In this document: one piece after another, positions 17,043 to 28,329 of the stretch
Position numbering within the stretch: position 1 is the first letter of the stretch
Layout: each line of letters starts with the position of its first letter
Position numbers and translations under genes: made by a program
NCBI RefSeq assembly: GCF_020037125.1
Contig: NZ_JAIQDG010000011.1
Coordinates: 62,001 to 126,000 of the forward strand
DNA: 64,000 nucleotides
Direction: 5' to 3'
Origin: Myxococcus sp. RHSTA-1-4
GTDB taxonomy: Bacteria > Myxococcota > Myxococcia > Myxococcales > Myxococcaceae
Notes under the pieces: model-generated
The model's database searches: none
Told to the model about the DNA's origin: nothing
Seen by the model: the letters and a program-made list of their open reading frames with translations, nothing else

Positions 17043-18584
17043 TTGCAACCCCCCATCCCCCTTCTTTCCTCTCTGGCGCGTCTGGCGCTGGTGCTGCTCG
17101 TGCTGGTCTCCCCGGCCTCCGCCCGGGCGGAGCAGGAGGCCGAGCGTGCCTCGCTGCGCCTGCGCTACGGCGTCTCCCTGCGTGACGGCCAGCAGGCGGA
17201 TGTAGGGCCGGGGCTCACCTATGAGGGCCTCACGCCCAACGACCTGGCGGCGGTGGGCGTGGGGTGGGTGGGGCCGTGGCTGGGGGCGTGGGCGGAGGTG
17301 CAGCGCGAGGCGTTCGATTTGAAGGAGGGCTCGCTGCGGATCACCGGTGGCAGCCTGCTGCGCGCGTCGGTGGGGCCGAGGGCGCGGACCTTCCTCGGGC
17401 CGGTGCGCGCGGAGGTGGGGGCGGGCTATGGCTTCGCGCAGCTGCCCCTCTTCGGAAGCTCGGAGGCGCCGGTGCTGGCGCGGGGCGTGCGGCACGCGGC
17501 GCTGGTGAATGGGCGCGTGCTGGTGCCGCTCTTCCTGGGACTGAAGCTGGAGGCGCGCGGTGAGCTGCCGGTGGCGCTGGCGGTGCGCGACGCGACGGGG
17601 ACGAAGGCGGAGGCCACGGGCTTCTCGGCCGGGGGCGCGCTGCTGGTGCCCCTCAAGAGCGCGGCGCGGTGGGGTGGCACGCTGGTGCTGGACTTCCAGC
17701 ACGTCCAGGACACGGTGACGCTGGCGGACGGCACGCGCTCGGAGCAGCGGCTGCGCCGGGTGGGCGCGGCGCTGGAGCTGTCCTGGAGGGATGCCCCGCA
17801 CGCGCCGCCACCACCGCCTCCCGCGCGGGTGCCCGCGGGGACGCTGTCGCTCCAGATGGTGGACGCGGAGACGGGCGCGCCGTTGCCGGGCGCGAGGGTG
17901 GCGCTGGGCGACGTGGAGCGCGTGGCGGACGCCCAAGGCCGGGTGGAGGCGGAGCTGCCCCCGGGCGAGGTGGCCGCGCGGGTGAGCGCGGAGGGCTACG
18001 CGCCCTCGGAGGCGCGGGCCACGGTGGAGGACGGCGGGCGCGCGGCGGTGGAGGTGCGGGCGCGGCGGCTGCCTCCGCCCACGGGCGCTCTGCGGGTGAC
18101 GGTGGTGAGCGCGCAGAATGGCGTGCCGCTGCCGGAGGTGCGCGTGGCGGTGGGGGCGGCGGAGGTGCGCACGGACATGATGGGGCAGGCGCAGGTGAAG
18201 GACCTGCCTCCCGGGCCGGTGGCGGTGGTGGTGAAGTCCCCGGGCTTCCGCCCGGCGGAGGAGGCGGCCGTCATCGTCGCGGGGCAGGAGTCGGCGCTGT
18301 CGGTGCCGCTCGCGTTGGAGCGCAAGAGCGGGCCGGCGACACTCACCGGGCAGGTGCGCAGCACGCGGGGCGGGCAGCCGCTGGCGGCCACGCTCCTCAT
18401 TCCCCAGGCGAAGGTGCGCACGCGCACGGACGCGAAGGGGGCCTTCACGGTGCGGGTGAAGGGAGGTACCTACCGCATCACCATCTCCGCCCGCGGGCAC
18501 CTGTCGCAGACCAAGGTGGTCAAGGTGCGTGACGGCGAGCAGGCCATCTTCAACGTCGATCTCTTCCCGAGGCAGAAACGGTGA
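17043..18584 (+). CDS. Envelope protein: beta-barrel-like domain plus three carboxypeptidase-regulatory-like repeats
   Basis: About 513 aa from TTG 17043. The frame is open back to 16869, but only this start gives a compact signal peptide (hydrophobic LARLALVLLVLV ending SPASARAE). The first 250 mature residues alternate in barrel fashion (ASLRLRYGVSLRDGQQADVG, TLVLDFQHVQDTVTLADGTR). After a Pro spacer come three beta-sandwich repeats of the CarboxypepD_reg/PEGA kind: LQMVDAETGAPLPGARVALG, VTVVSAQNGVPLPEVRVAVG and LTGQVRSTRGGQPLAATLLI. It is probably outer-membrane or surface. Its stop overlaps the FecR gene start by 4 bp (GTGA), so it heads a three-gene operon ending in a kinase. Function unknown. 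Confidence 0.72.
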   Translation: MQPPIPLLSSLARLALVLLVLVSPASARAEQEAERASLRLRYGVSLRDGQQADVGPGLTYEGLTPNDLAAVGVGWVGPWLGAWAEVQREAFDLKEGSLRITGGSLLRASVGPRARTFLGPVRAEVGAGYGFAQLPLFGSSEAPVLARGVRHAALVNGRVLVPLFLGLKLEARGELPVALAVRDATGTKAEATGFSAGGALLVPLKSAARWGGTLVLDFQHVQDTVTLADGTRSEQRLRRVGAALELSWRDAPHAPPPPPPARVPAGTLSLQMVDAETGAPLPGARVALGDVERVADAQGRVEAELPPGEVAARVSAEGYAPSEARATVEDGGRAAVEVRARRLPPPTGALRVTVVSAQNGVPLPEVRVAVGAAEVRTDMMGQAQVKDLPPGPVAVVVKSPGFRPAEEAAVIVAGQESALSVPLALERKSGPATLTGQVRSTRGGQPLAATLLIPQAKVRTRTDAKGAFTVRVKGGTYRITISARGHLSQTKVVKVRDGEQAIFNVDLFPRQKR

Positions 18585-20559
18585 GTTCCCCGCGTCCGTG
18601 GTTCCTGGCCGTCCTGCTGCTCGCCGCCGGCTGCGACGAGGACGCCGTCCCTCCGCCCGCGGCCCCCGTGGCAGCGGCCCCGGCGCCGGATGCGGGCCCG
18701 GGCGCGGAGCTGGCGCGGCTGGAGCGCCTGTCCGGCGAGGTCCGGCTGGAGCGCGGGGGAAGGACGGGCCCGGCGGGTGAGGGGCCCCTGTATGGAGGCG
18801 ATGCGGTGGAGACGGGCCCCGGGGGCGCGGCCACGGTGCGCTTCCCGGACGGGCGGACGGTGGAGGTGGGGCCCGACGCGCGCTTCGCGATGGGCGGGGA
18901 CGCGGGCGGCATCGTCATGACGGTGGAGCGCGGCATCGTCCTGTCGCGCGTGCCGGCGGGGGCGCGGCACGGAGGCGGTGGCTCGGGCTCCAAGGTGACG
19001 CTGAGCATCCACACGCCCTTCGGCCTCACCCGCGTGGGCTCCGACGCGCCCAGCGAGGTGAGCGTGCAGGTGGAGGAGGACACCGGCCGCGTGGAGGTGC
19101 GGCTGGGCGCCATCGAGTTCGTGGGCCGGGACGGGCAGCAGGTGCGCGCCGCCGAGGGCGAGTCGGTGGCGGTGGCCGGCGGCAGGCTGGAGGTGGTGCG
19201 CATGCCCCGCGTGGTGAAGCTGGCGCCCATTCCGGTGACGGTGCGCCTGGGCTCGGGCCGCGCGGAGGTGCGGCCGAAGGGGACGGTGCGCTGGCGGCCT
19301 GTCTCCAGGCAGGGCGAGGTGCTGTCGCCCGGAGACGGCGTGCGCACGCGGCCCGGTGGCTCGGCGGTGCTGGCGCTGGAGGGCTCGTCCTCCGTGCTGT
19401 CGCTGGGCTCGGGCTCGGAGTTGGTGCTGGAGGGGGCGGGGCAGGGGGGCTCCACGGACGAGGCGCGGGTGGACCTGCGGCAGGGCGGGCTGGGAGTGCA
19501 GCTCGCGCCGGGACGCACCAGCCGCGTGTTGCTGCCGGGGCTGGGCGTGGAGGGCGGCGGGGCGGCGCGGCTGGAAGTCCGGCGCACGGCGTCTGGCTAC
19601 CGCGTGGAGGCCTTCACGGGACAGGTGACGCTGGTGCGAGGCGAGGCGCGGCAGCCGCTGCGCGCGGGCGAGCGCGCCATGCTGGAGGGCGAGTCCGGCG
19701 CCCCCCGAATCGAGCCGCTGGCGCCGGCGCCGCTGGCCCTGGGCGCGAGCGAGGGCGTGGAGGTGTTCCACCAGGGCATGGGCGACGTGGCCTTCACCTG
19801 GGAGGGCGAGGGCGAGGCGGTGGTGGAGGTGGCCTCGGACGCGGCCTTCACGCGCCCGGTGCTGGCGGGCACGGTGTTCCGGCCCTTCGTCACCGTGCCC
19901 GCTCCGTCGCGCGGCTCCCTCTACTGGCGGGTGCGCCGCAAGGACGGGACGGAGGTGGCGAAGGGCAGCGCGCGCTTTGCTCCGGAGCGTCCCGCGAGGG
20001 ACCTGGCCCGGGTGCGCAACGTGGTGCCGGAGGGGCCGGAGAAGACGACCATCTTCTACCAGGACAAGCCTCCGGCGGTGACCTTCACCTATGGGGAGGA
20101 GGCGTCCGCGGCGAAGTACCGCGTGGCGGTGTACCGCGCGGGCGCGCTGGGCACGCCGGTGGTGGAGCGCACCGTGGCGGAGACGCGCGCCGCGCTGGAC
20201 GCGGGGGCGCTGGGCGAGGGCAGCTACCTGTGGTCCGTCACCCCGCTGTCCGCGTCGGGCGCGCAGCTCAAGGGCGGGCGGATGAACAAGCTGGAGCTGG
20301 TCTACGACAACTCGGTTCCAGTGCTGGTGGTGTCCTCGCCGCGCAATGGACAGCCGGCCGGGGAGCGGGTGCGGGCCACCGGGGTGGCGCCGGTGAACGC
20401 GCGGCTGTCCATCAATGGACGTCCGGTGCCCCTGGATGGCAAACACCGATTCAGCACCTGGGTGCAGCCGGTGGGCTCCCCCCCGCTGCTGGTGTTTAAG
20501 ATGTACCGTCCCGGTGCGCCGGACGTGTACACGGTGCGCACCTTGAACCCGCGAGGGCC

Positions 20560-20563
<4 letters not shown>
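18581..20563 (+). CDS. FecR-domain lipoprotein
   Basis: 660 aa, GTG start overlapping the previous stop. Signal peptide with lipobox LAAGC (Cys18). Two FecR-like beta modules are visible: about 45-175 (LSGEVRLERGGRTG, GDAVETGPGGAATVRFPDGR) and about 215-370 (VRWRPVSRQGEVLSPGDGVR, GGSAVLALEGSSSVLSLGSG). The C-terminal part resembles Ig-like or bacterial OmpL47-type beta domains (YWRVRRKDGTEVAKGSARF, LSASGAQLKGGRMNKLELVY). Free FecR-domain lipoproteins in myxobacteria are usually envelope structural proteins, not sigma regulators, and no FecI sigma factor is nearby. It overlaps the kinase gene by 4 bp. Confidence 0.8.
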
Positions 20564-22563
<2,000 letters not shown>

Positions 22564-22584
22564 CGGCGCCGCGGTCCGGCGCCG
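22564..22584. terminator. Bidirectional hairpin between kinase and recR
   Basis: CGGCGCC at 22564-22570 pairs perfectly with GGCGCCG at 22578-22584 around a 7-nt loop, directly after the kinase stop and within 10 bp of the convergent recR stop. There is no U-run on either strand. Confidence 0.45.
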
Positions 22585-22593
22585 CCCCACGGG

Positions 22594-23187
22594 CTACAGG
22601 TCGCGGCGGGCGGACAGCGCCTTCGCGAGCGTGGCCTGGTCCGCGAACTCCAGGTCTCCCCCCATGGGCAGGCCCTGGGCGAGACGGGTGATGCGCAGGC
22701 CCATGGGCTTGAGCATGCGGGTCAGGTAGAGCGCGGTGGCCTCGCCCTCCACGTCCGGGTTGGTCGCGAGGATGAGCTCCTCCACGCGGCCGTCATTGAG
22801 GCGCTCCAGCAGCTCCTTGATGCGGAGCTGCTCGGGGCCCACGCCTTCCAGCGGGGACAGCACGCCGTGCAGGACGTGGTAGCGGCCCTTGAATTCGCGG
22901 GTGCGCTCCAGGGCCATCAGGTCGGCGAAGGTCTCCACCACGCAGAGCACGCGCTCGTCGCGGCGGGAGTCCCGGCAGAAGCCGCACGTCTCCGAGTCGG
23001 TGAGGGAGAAGCAGCGCACGCACAGGTGCACCTTCTCCTTCACCTCGCGGATGGCCTGGGACAGGTCCGAGGCGTACTCGCCGGGCGCCCGCAGGATGTG
23101 GAATGCGAGGCGCTGGGCGGTCTTCTCGCCAATGCCCGGCAGCTTCGCGAGCTGGGCGACAAGTCGATTCAGCGGGTCGGGAGTCAT
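22594..23187 (-). CDS. recR: Recombination mediator RecR
   Basis: 197 aa, full family length. N-terminal helix-hairpin-helix (LAKLPGIGEKTAQRLAFHIL), the four-cysteine zinc site CVRCFSLTDSETCGFC at about 55-72, and a Toprim domain with CVVETFADLMALERTREFKG and a second half ILATNPDVEGEATALYL. RecR acts with RecF/RecO to load RecA onto gapped DNA. Downstream of ybaB and dnaX, it forms the widely conserved dnaX-ybaB-recR operon; the spacing to ybaB is 6 bp. Confidence 0.97.
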   Translation of the reverse strand: MTPDPLNRLVAQLAKLPGIGEKTAQRLAFHILRAPGEYASDLSQAIREVKEKVHLCVRCFSLTDSETCGFCRDSRRDERVLCVVETFADLMALERTREFKGRYHVLHGVLSPLEGVGPEQLRIKELLERLNDGRVEELILATNPDVEGEATALYLTRMLKPMGLRITRLAQGLPMGGDLEFADQATLAKALSARRDL

Positions 23188-23193
23188 CCGGTA

Positions 23194-23511
23194 TCAGGTA
23201 ACGCCGGGGATCTTGATGCCGCCGGAGATTTTCGCGAGCTCGCGCTGCATGTGCTGACGGCTGCTCGCCAGGGCGGCGTTCACCGCGGCGGTGATGAGGT
23301 CCTCGAGCATCGACGGGTCATTCGGGTCGATGGCGGACTTGTCGATCTTGATGCTGCGAATCTCCTGGGTGCAGGTGGCGACCACCGTCACCAGGCCTTC
23401 GCCGGACTTTGCCTCGACAGTCTCTTCGGCCAGCTGCTGCTTCCGCTCTTCAATCTTCTCCGTCAGCTTGTTCGCCTGCCGGATGAAGTAGTTCAGGTCG
23501 ACGCCAGGCAT
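23194..23511 (-). CDS. ybaB: YbaB/EbfC nucleoid-associated protein
   Basis: 105 aa, the normal size for this dimeric DNA-binding family. Typical features are an N-terminal coiled helix (LTEKIEERKQQLAEETVEA), a central beta hairpin (GLVTVVATCTQEIRSIKIDK), and a C-terminal helix (MLEDLITAAVNAALASSRQH). It lies between the dnaX locus and recR, as in most bacteria. It coats DNA without strong sequence preference. Confidence 0.94.
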   Translation of the reverse strand: MPGVDLNYFIRQANKLTEKIEERKQQLAEETVEAKSGEGLVTVVATCTQEIRSIKIDKSAIDPNDPSMLEDLITAAVNAALASSRQHMQRELAKISGGIKIPGVT

Positions 23512-23601
23512 GTGCTTCCTCGGTACTCGTGGGAGCGGGCACCCTCAGGGGTCCCGCCCCGGGCGTGGAGTGGCGCACCCTACCGTTGCGCGCGGTGGTT
23601 G

Positions 23602-25323
23602 TCAGGCGCTGTCGTCGGGGGTCTCGGCCGCAGGGCCGGCCGAGGGGCGTTCGGGCTCGTATACCTGGATGTGCTCGATTTCCCCCCCGAGGAACTTGAG
23701 CACGGCGCGGACGGCCGGGTGGTTGCGCACCTTGCTGTCCGTGCTCTTCTCGTGGGCGGCGCGGCTCTGGGCGTCCTGCTCGGCGATGCTCAGCCCCATG
23801 GCGGTGTCCTCGGCGGACACCTCCTGGATGGTGAGCTTCACCGGGCGCCCGAAGTGCTCGGCCAGGGCCTTGTCGATGGTGGCCTTGCCCCCGGGCGACG
23901 TCACGGCCGTGCGGTGGAAGCCGGCCGCGGGCAGGTATCCGAGGACGATTTCCCCGGCCCGCATGGACATGAGGCGCCCGTTGGCCAGCGCGGCGCCATG
24001 CCGGGGCGAGGCGGCCTTCACGCTCTCCACGGCGGCCCGCCACCGCTCGACGAGGGGGCGGTTGGGATTGTCACGGCCGCCCGCGACGGGGCGTGGCGCC
24101 GCCTCGGGCTCCGGTTCGGGGTCGGAGTCTGGCGCGGAGGGCGGGAAGGGCGCGCGGGCCGCGGGGCCGGCGTTGGGAGCCGGGAAGGGGGCGCGTGCGG
24201 CGGGCGCGGGCCCGACGGGGGTGGCCGAGTATGGCGCGCGGGAGGCGGGCACGGCTCCGGCGTTGGGGGCCGGGAAGGGCGCGCGAGCGGTAGGCCCATC
24301 AACGGCAGGTGGCGCCGCGAAGGACGCGCGGGAGTCCGAGATGGGTGTGCGAGGACCAGGCTCGGCGGCGTTGCCGTGCGGTGCCTGGAAGGGCGCGCGG
24401 GCAGTGCCCTCGGCAGCGGCAGGTGATGCCGGGAAGGAGGCGCGGGCGGCAATCGCGGAGGCAACCTCCGCGGGCCCGGCGGAGTCCTCTCCGGGGACGG
24501 GCTCGGCGTCGGGGAGACACTCCCCGGAGGCACAGCCTTCGGGCGAGTGCTCCTCGGGGTAGTAGCGCGCGTCGTCGTCGGAATACGGCGGTGGCTCGGA
24601 GGGGCCGGGCGGCGGCTCGGGCCGGCGGATGTTGGTGATGCGGACCGTGGGCGCGGGCTCGGTGGTGCGCGACAGCGGCGTGGCTCCGGCGGGCGCCGGC
24701 GGTGGCGTAGCGGGGGCCGAGGGCTGCGCGGTACCACCCTTGTTGCGCAGGAAGGAGAGCGGGCGGGCCGCCGACGGAGGCAGGCCGTCCATCAGCGGGC
24801 CGGAGGGAGGCAGCTCCTCGGCCACATAGGCCGTGGGGGCCGGAGCCGTCATCGCGGTGGCGGCCGAGCCTCCACCGTTGCGGAGGAAGGACAGGGGCCG
24901 GGCCGCGGAGGCCGGCAGGTCGTCCACGAGCGGCCCGGTCGGGGCCACCGGAGGCACGGCGGAAACGGAGCGCGGCTCGGCGGGATGGGGCGCTTCCGCG
25001 TAGCGCGGAGCGGACTCGGCCGCGCGCATCGATTCCGCGGGGTGAGACGCCTCGGCGTAGTGCGCGGGTTCCGCCGGGCGCATCGGCTCGGCGGGGAGGA
25101 GTCGCTCGGGGGCGTGCGGCGGCTCGGCGTAGTGCGCGGGTTCCGCCGGGCGCATCGGCTCGGCGGGGCGGAGTCGCTCGGGGGCGTGCGGCGGCTCGGT
25201 GGAGTACGCGGGCTCCGCGGGGGGCACGCGCTCAACGGCGTGTGGTGCCTCGGCCGTGCGCACGGGCCCCGCATGGCCCACGGGCTCGGTCGCGCGCTCC
25301 ACCCGTGTGGCGGGCGCGGACAC
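23602..25323 (-). CDS. DnaX tau-like C-terminal segment in a different frame from dnaX
   Basis: 573 aa from GTG 25323, but the same frame is open further upstream and overlaps the end of dnaX, reading VAPVPPTFAPETRHAPSAPA across the dnaX stop. It opens with a low-complexity Pro/Ala/Glu/His linker containing near-repeats of PAEPMRPAEPAHYAE and DLPASAARPLSFLRN-type boxes. It ends with a folded domain of about 130 residues (WRAAVESVKAASPRHGAALA, AEHFGRPVKLTIQEVSAEDT) that looks like the tau C-terminal region binding the polymerase alpha subunit. It is shifted +1 relative to dnaX. Either one DnaX protein is made by frameshifting, the assembly has an indel, or the tail is a separate protein. Confidence 0.65.
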   Translation of the reverse strand: MSAPATRVERATEPVGHAGPVRTAEAPHAVERVPPAEPAYSTEPPHAPERLRPAEPMRPAEPAHYAEPPHAPERLLPAEPMRPAEPAHYAEASHPAESMRAAESAPRYAEAPHPAEPRSVSAVPPVAPTGPLVDDLPASAARPLSFLRNGGGSAATAMTAPAPTAYVAEELPPSGPLMDGLPPSAARPLSFLRNKGGTAQPSAPATPPPAPAGATPLSRTTEPAPTVRITNIRRPEPPPGPSEPPPYSDDDARYYPEEHSPEGCASGECLPDAEPVPGEDSAGPAEVASAIAARASFPASPAAAEGTARAPFQAPHGNAAEPGPRTPISDSRASFAAPPAVDGPTARAPFPAPNAGAVPASRAPYSATPVGPAPAARAPFPAPNAGPAARAPFPPSAPDSDPEPEPEAAPRPVAGGRDNPNRPLVERWRAAVESVKAASPRHGAALANGRLMSMRAGEIVLGYLPAAGFHRTAVTSPGGKATIDKALAEHFGRPVKLTIQEVSAEDTAMGLSIAEQDAQSRAAHEKSTDSKVRNHPAVRAVLKFLGGEIEHIQVYEPERPSAGPAAETPDDSA

Positions 25324-25387
25324 ACCTCGGGTGTCCCACGGGCGTGGGGCAGGGGAGACCGCCGGAGCGGACGGGGCGTGCCGCGTC

Positions 25388-26614
25388 TCAGGCGCGAAAG
25401 TTGGCGGGACTGGAGCGACCTCCCGGCGCTCCAGCGGTGTTCCGGGCGGAACCCTCTCCCTGGGACAGCCCCGCCGCGAGCTTGTCCACCCGGGCGAGCA
25501 GCTCCGGGATGGAGCCGCCCGGCGAGAGCTGGATGGCCTTGAGCAGGGCCATCTCCAGCGCGAGCCTCGGCTGCGCCGCGCGCGACACGTCCCAGATGCA
25601 GCCGTGCACCACGTCGAACAGGCGGGTGAGCTGCGCGGTCTCCGCCTCCTTCGCCAACGCCAGAAGCGCCTTCTGCTCGGACTCGGCCAGCTCGGCGGGC
25701 GCCTCGTTCAGCGTCTTGGTGACGAAGAGGTGCCGGAGCTGGAAGGCCAGTTCCTCCGCCAGCCGCTTCAGGTCCAGGCCGCGGTTGAAGACCTCCTCCA
25801 CGCGCTCCAGCACGCGCTTCGCGTCCTTGCGCACCAGCGCCTCGGCGAAGTCCTGCACCACCGTGCGGTCGATGGCGCCCAGCGCCTCGGCCACCTCTTC
25901 ATCCGTGGGGTTGGCCCCGCACGAGGCAAGCACCTGGTCCAGGAGGCTCAGCGCGTCGCGCATGCCGCCTTCCGACTGGCGCACCACCAGGGCCAGCGAG
26001 CGGTCCGAGATGCCCGCCCCCTCCGCCTTGCAGATCTCCTGCAGCCGCTGGAGCATCCGCGCCGCCGGAATCCGCCGGAAGTTGTGGCGCTGGCACCGCG
26101 AGAGGATGGTGTCCGGGAGCTTGTGCGCCTCGGTGGTCGCGAAGATGAACTTCACGTGCCCGGGCGGCTCCTCCAGCGTCTTGAGCAGCGCGTTGAACGC
26201 CGCCCCCGACAGCATGTGGACCTCGTCGATGATGTAGATTTTGTGCCTGTCCCGCTGCGGCAGGTACTTGGCGTTCTCGCGAATCTCGCGGACGTTCTCC
26301 ACGCCGTTGTTGGAGGCACCGTCGATCTCCGCCACGTCCACGCTGGTGCCGGCGGCAATCTCGGTGCAGGCCCGGCACTCGCCACAGGGGTTCGCCGTGG
26401 GGCCCTTCTCGCAGTTGAGCGCCTTGGCCAGCAGGCGGGCGGCCGTCGTCTTGCCCACCCCGCGAGGCCCGCAGAACAGGTACGCGTGAGCGACGCGGTC
26501 CATCTTGATGGCGTTCGCGACCGTCCGGACGACGTGCTCCTGCCCGGTCATGTCATCGAACTTCTGCGGACGCCATTTACGCGCGAGGACGAGGTAGCTC
26601 ATGGGGGTGGTCAT
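25388..26614 (-). CDS. dnaX: DNA polymerase III subunit gamma/tau (clamp-loader ATPase), ends early
   Basis: 408 aa clamp-loader ATPase. Domain I has the Walker A GPRGVGKTTAARLLAKALN, a zinc module with CEKGPTANPCGECRAC, Walker B IIDEVHML, sensor 1 FATTEAHKLP and the SRC motif LSRCQRHNFRR. Domain III follows (EEVFNRGLDLKRLAEELAFQ). It stops at TGA 25390-25388, shortly after the collar domain, with an atypical tail (GSARNTAGAPGGRSSPANFR). It therefore looks like a gamma-length product; the tau-like tail lies in the +1 frame (see 23602-25323). The ATG at 26614 lacks a clear ribosome binding site, and a second Met lies four codons later. It heads the ybaB-recR group. Confidence 0.92.
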   Translation of the reverse strand: MTTPMSYLVLARKWRPQKFDDMTGQEHVVRTVANAIKMDRVAHAYLFCGPRGVGKTTAARLLAKALNCEKGPTANPCGECRACTEIAAGTSVDVAEIDGASNNGVENVREIRENAKYLPQRDRHKIYIIDEVHMLSGAAFNALLKTLEEPPGHVKFIFATTEAHKLPDTILSRCQRHNFRRIPAARMLQRLQEICKAEGAGISDRSLALVVRQSEGGMRDALSLLDQVLASCGANPTDEEVAEALGAIDRTVVQDFAEALVRKDAKRVLERVEEVFNRGLDLKRLAEELAFQLRHLFVTKTLNEAPAELAESEQKALLALAKEAETAQLTRLFDVVHGCIWDVSRAAQPRLALEMALLKAIQLSPGGSIPELLARVDKLAAGLSQGEGSARNTAGAPGGRSSPANFRA

Positions 26615-26672
26615 CTAAACACGACGGCGTGAATGATCCATCTCGTTGCCTGCCCACCAGGTGGGATTGCAC

Positions 26673-28211
26673 TCACCGTCCGAGCGCCTGTAGCACCACG
26701 CCCGCCGCGTTGTGCCCGGCCGCGCCGATGACACTGCCCGCGGGGTGGCACCCGGCACTACAGAAGTAGAGCCCCTGCACCGGCGTCTCGTAGGGAAGCC
26801 GGTCCGTGAAGCCCCGCTTGTTGTCCACATGATGGATGTGGCCGCCGGTGATGCCGAAGTACTTCTCGATTTTCGGGGGAGTGAGGGTGAAGGTCTCCCG
26901 CACCCGGTCACTGGTGCCCGGGGCGAAGCGGTCGCAGATGGACAGGAGGTGCTTCACGTAGCGTGACTCCTCCTGCTCCCACGTCGTGCCCTTCAGCGCG
27001 TACGGCACCCACTGCACGAAGAGGGCGGAGTTGTGGTGCCCCTCCGCGTCGCGCAGCGACGGGTCCACCGTGGTGTGGATGTACCACTCGATGGAGGGGA
27101 ACTCCGACAGCCGGCCTTCCTTCGTGTCCTGGTAGGCGCGCGCCAGCGCTCCGAGCACATCGTCCTCCTGCGGCAGCAGGTGGATGGTGGGGCCGAACTG
27201 GCCCCGGTCCTGCGGGAGGCAGGTGAAGGTGGGCAAATCCTCCAGGCAGAGGTTGACCTTCATTGTGGTGCCCGGCGCGGCCATGGCGTCCACCTTCGCG
27301 CGGTAGTCCGCGGGCAGCGCCGCCGCGTCCACCAGCTTCAGCGTGCGGAACGGGTCTCCGTTGGACACCACCACGGCGGCCTTCACCTCCTCGCCGCTCT
27401 CCAGCACCACGCCCTTCACCACGCCCCGGTCCACGCGCACGGACGTCACCTTCGCGCCGGTGCGGATGGAGGCCCCGTGCTTCCGCGCGACGTTGGCGAT
27501 GGCCTGGGTGACGGTGCCCATGCCCCCGCCGACAATCATCCACGTGCCGCCGCTGCCGGGCAGCCGGCACATGTTGTGGACGAGCAGGTTCATCCCCGTG
27601 CCCGGCGTGTCGTAGCCACCGTCCAGGCCCGAGAAGGCGTCCGTCACCGCGTACATGGCCTTCACCAGGTCGGACTTGAAGCCGAAGCGCTCCAGGTACT
27701 CGCGCGCCGTGCCCCGGCACAGCCGGACGAAGTGCTGACGCAGGGCAGGGCGGATGTAGCGCTCCGCGGTCTCCTCCAGCGACAGAGGAGGCTTCAGCCA
27801 CGCCGGGGCCAGGTCGTCGCGCAGCGCGGCCAGCTCGGTGTTCATCGCCACGTGGGCGTCCCAGTCCGCCTGGGAGAAGAACTCGAGGAACTGGCGCTTC
27901 AGCTCGCGCTCGTCCGAGCCGAACAGGAGGTAGCGCTTGCCGGTGGTGGGCAGGAAGTAGTGCGGGTCTCTCCGCTTGAGGGGCAGGTCCAGCTCCAGCT
28001 CGCGCAGGAGCTCCGGCGGCATCAGGCCCAGGAGGTACGCGCCCGTGGACACGCCCAGCCTCGGCGCCGCGCGGAACGGGTACTCCGTGCGGCACGCGCC
28101 GCCGATGACGTCCTTCTCCTCCAGGACGGTGACGGACAGTCCCCGGCGCGCGAGCAGCGCCGCCGCCACGAGGCCGTTGTGCCCCGCGCCCACCACGATG
28201 ACATCCGGCAT
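26673..28211 (-). CDS. FAD-dependent oxidoreductase, PYROXD2 / phytoene-desaturase-like
   Basis: 512 aa from ATG 28211, chosen for its position before the dinucleotide-binding motif and the strong GGGAGGAAGG upstream. N-terminal FAD motif VIVVGAGHNGLVAAALLARR with the downstream GGACRTEYPF. The mid-part contains GGTWMIVGGGMGTVTQAIAN and the C-terminal end has GLYFCSAGCHPAGSVIGAAG, typical of the CrtI/PYROXD2 superfamily. The close likeness is to PYROXD2-type proteins rather than true carotenoid desaturases, and no carotenoid genes adjoin it. Substrate unknown. It lies 58 bp upstream of dnaX on the same strand and diverges from the GT22 gene. Confidence 0.85.
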   Translation of the reverse strand: MPDVIVVGAGHNGLVAAALLARRGLSVTVLEEKDVIGGACRTEYPFRAAPRLGVSTGAYLLGLMPPELLRELELDLPLKRRDPHYFLPTTGKRYLLFGSDERELKRQFLEFFSQADWDAHVAMNTELAALRDDLAPAWLKPPLSLEETAERYIRPALRQHFVRLCRGTAREYLERFGFKSDLVKAMYAVTDAFSGLDGGYDTPGTGMNLLVHNMCRLPGSGGTWMIVGGGMGTVTQAIANVARKHGASIRTGAKVTSVRVDRGVVKGVVLESGEEVKAAVVVSNGDPFRTLKLVDAAALPADYRAKVDAMAAPGTTMKVNLCLEDLPTFTCLPQDRGQFGPTIHLLPQEDDVLGALARAYQDTKEGRLSEFPSIEWYIHTTVDPSLRDAEGHHNSALFVQWVPYALKGTTWEQEESRYVKHLLSICDRFAPGTSDRVRETFTLTPPKIEKYFGITGGHIHHVDNKRGFTDRLPYETPVQGLYFCSAGCHPAGSVIGAAGHNAAGVVLQALGR

Positions 28212-28241
28212 GCCTTCCTCCCGAGAATCGCCGCGTTTCCA

Positions 28242-28259
28242 CCCGGGCCCGAGCCCGGG
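28242..28259. promoter_or_regulatory. Palindrome in the divergent promoter region
   Basis: CCCGGGC at 28242-28248 and GCCCGGG at 28253-28259 with a 4-nt spacer, midway between the divergent oxidoreductase (start 28211) and glycosyltransferase (start 28330). It could be an operator or a leader hairpin for either gene; no further evidence. Confidence 0.25.
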
Positions 28260-28329
28260 CGGAGAGCGGGCGGACGAACGCCACGCATCTTGCGCCCGGA
28301 CGGCGGGGCGGGGAGAGTCGGCCACGCCC

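Noticed and set aside
22564..22593. Insertion-sequence or attachment-site remnant in the CGGCGCC palindrome
   Set aside because: It is a simple hairpin between convergent genes with no flanking duplication or transposase.
27976..28329. N-terminal extension of the GT22 protein to 27976
   Set aside because: The extension is low-complexity and overlaps the divergent oxidoreductase; GTG 28330 has a ribosome binding site and precedes the first TM helix.
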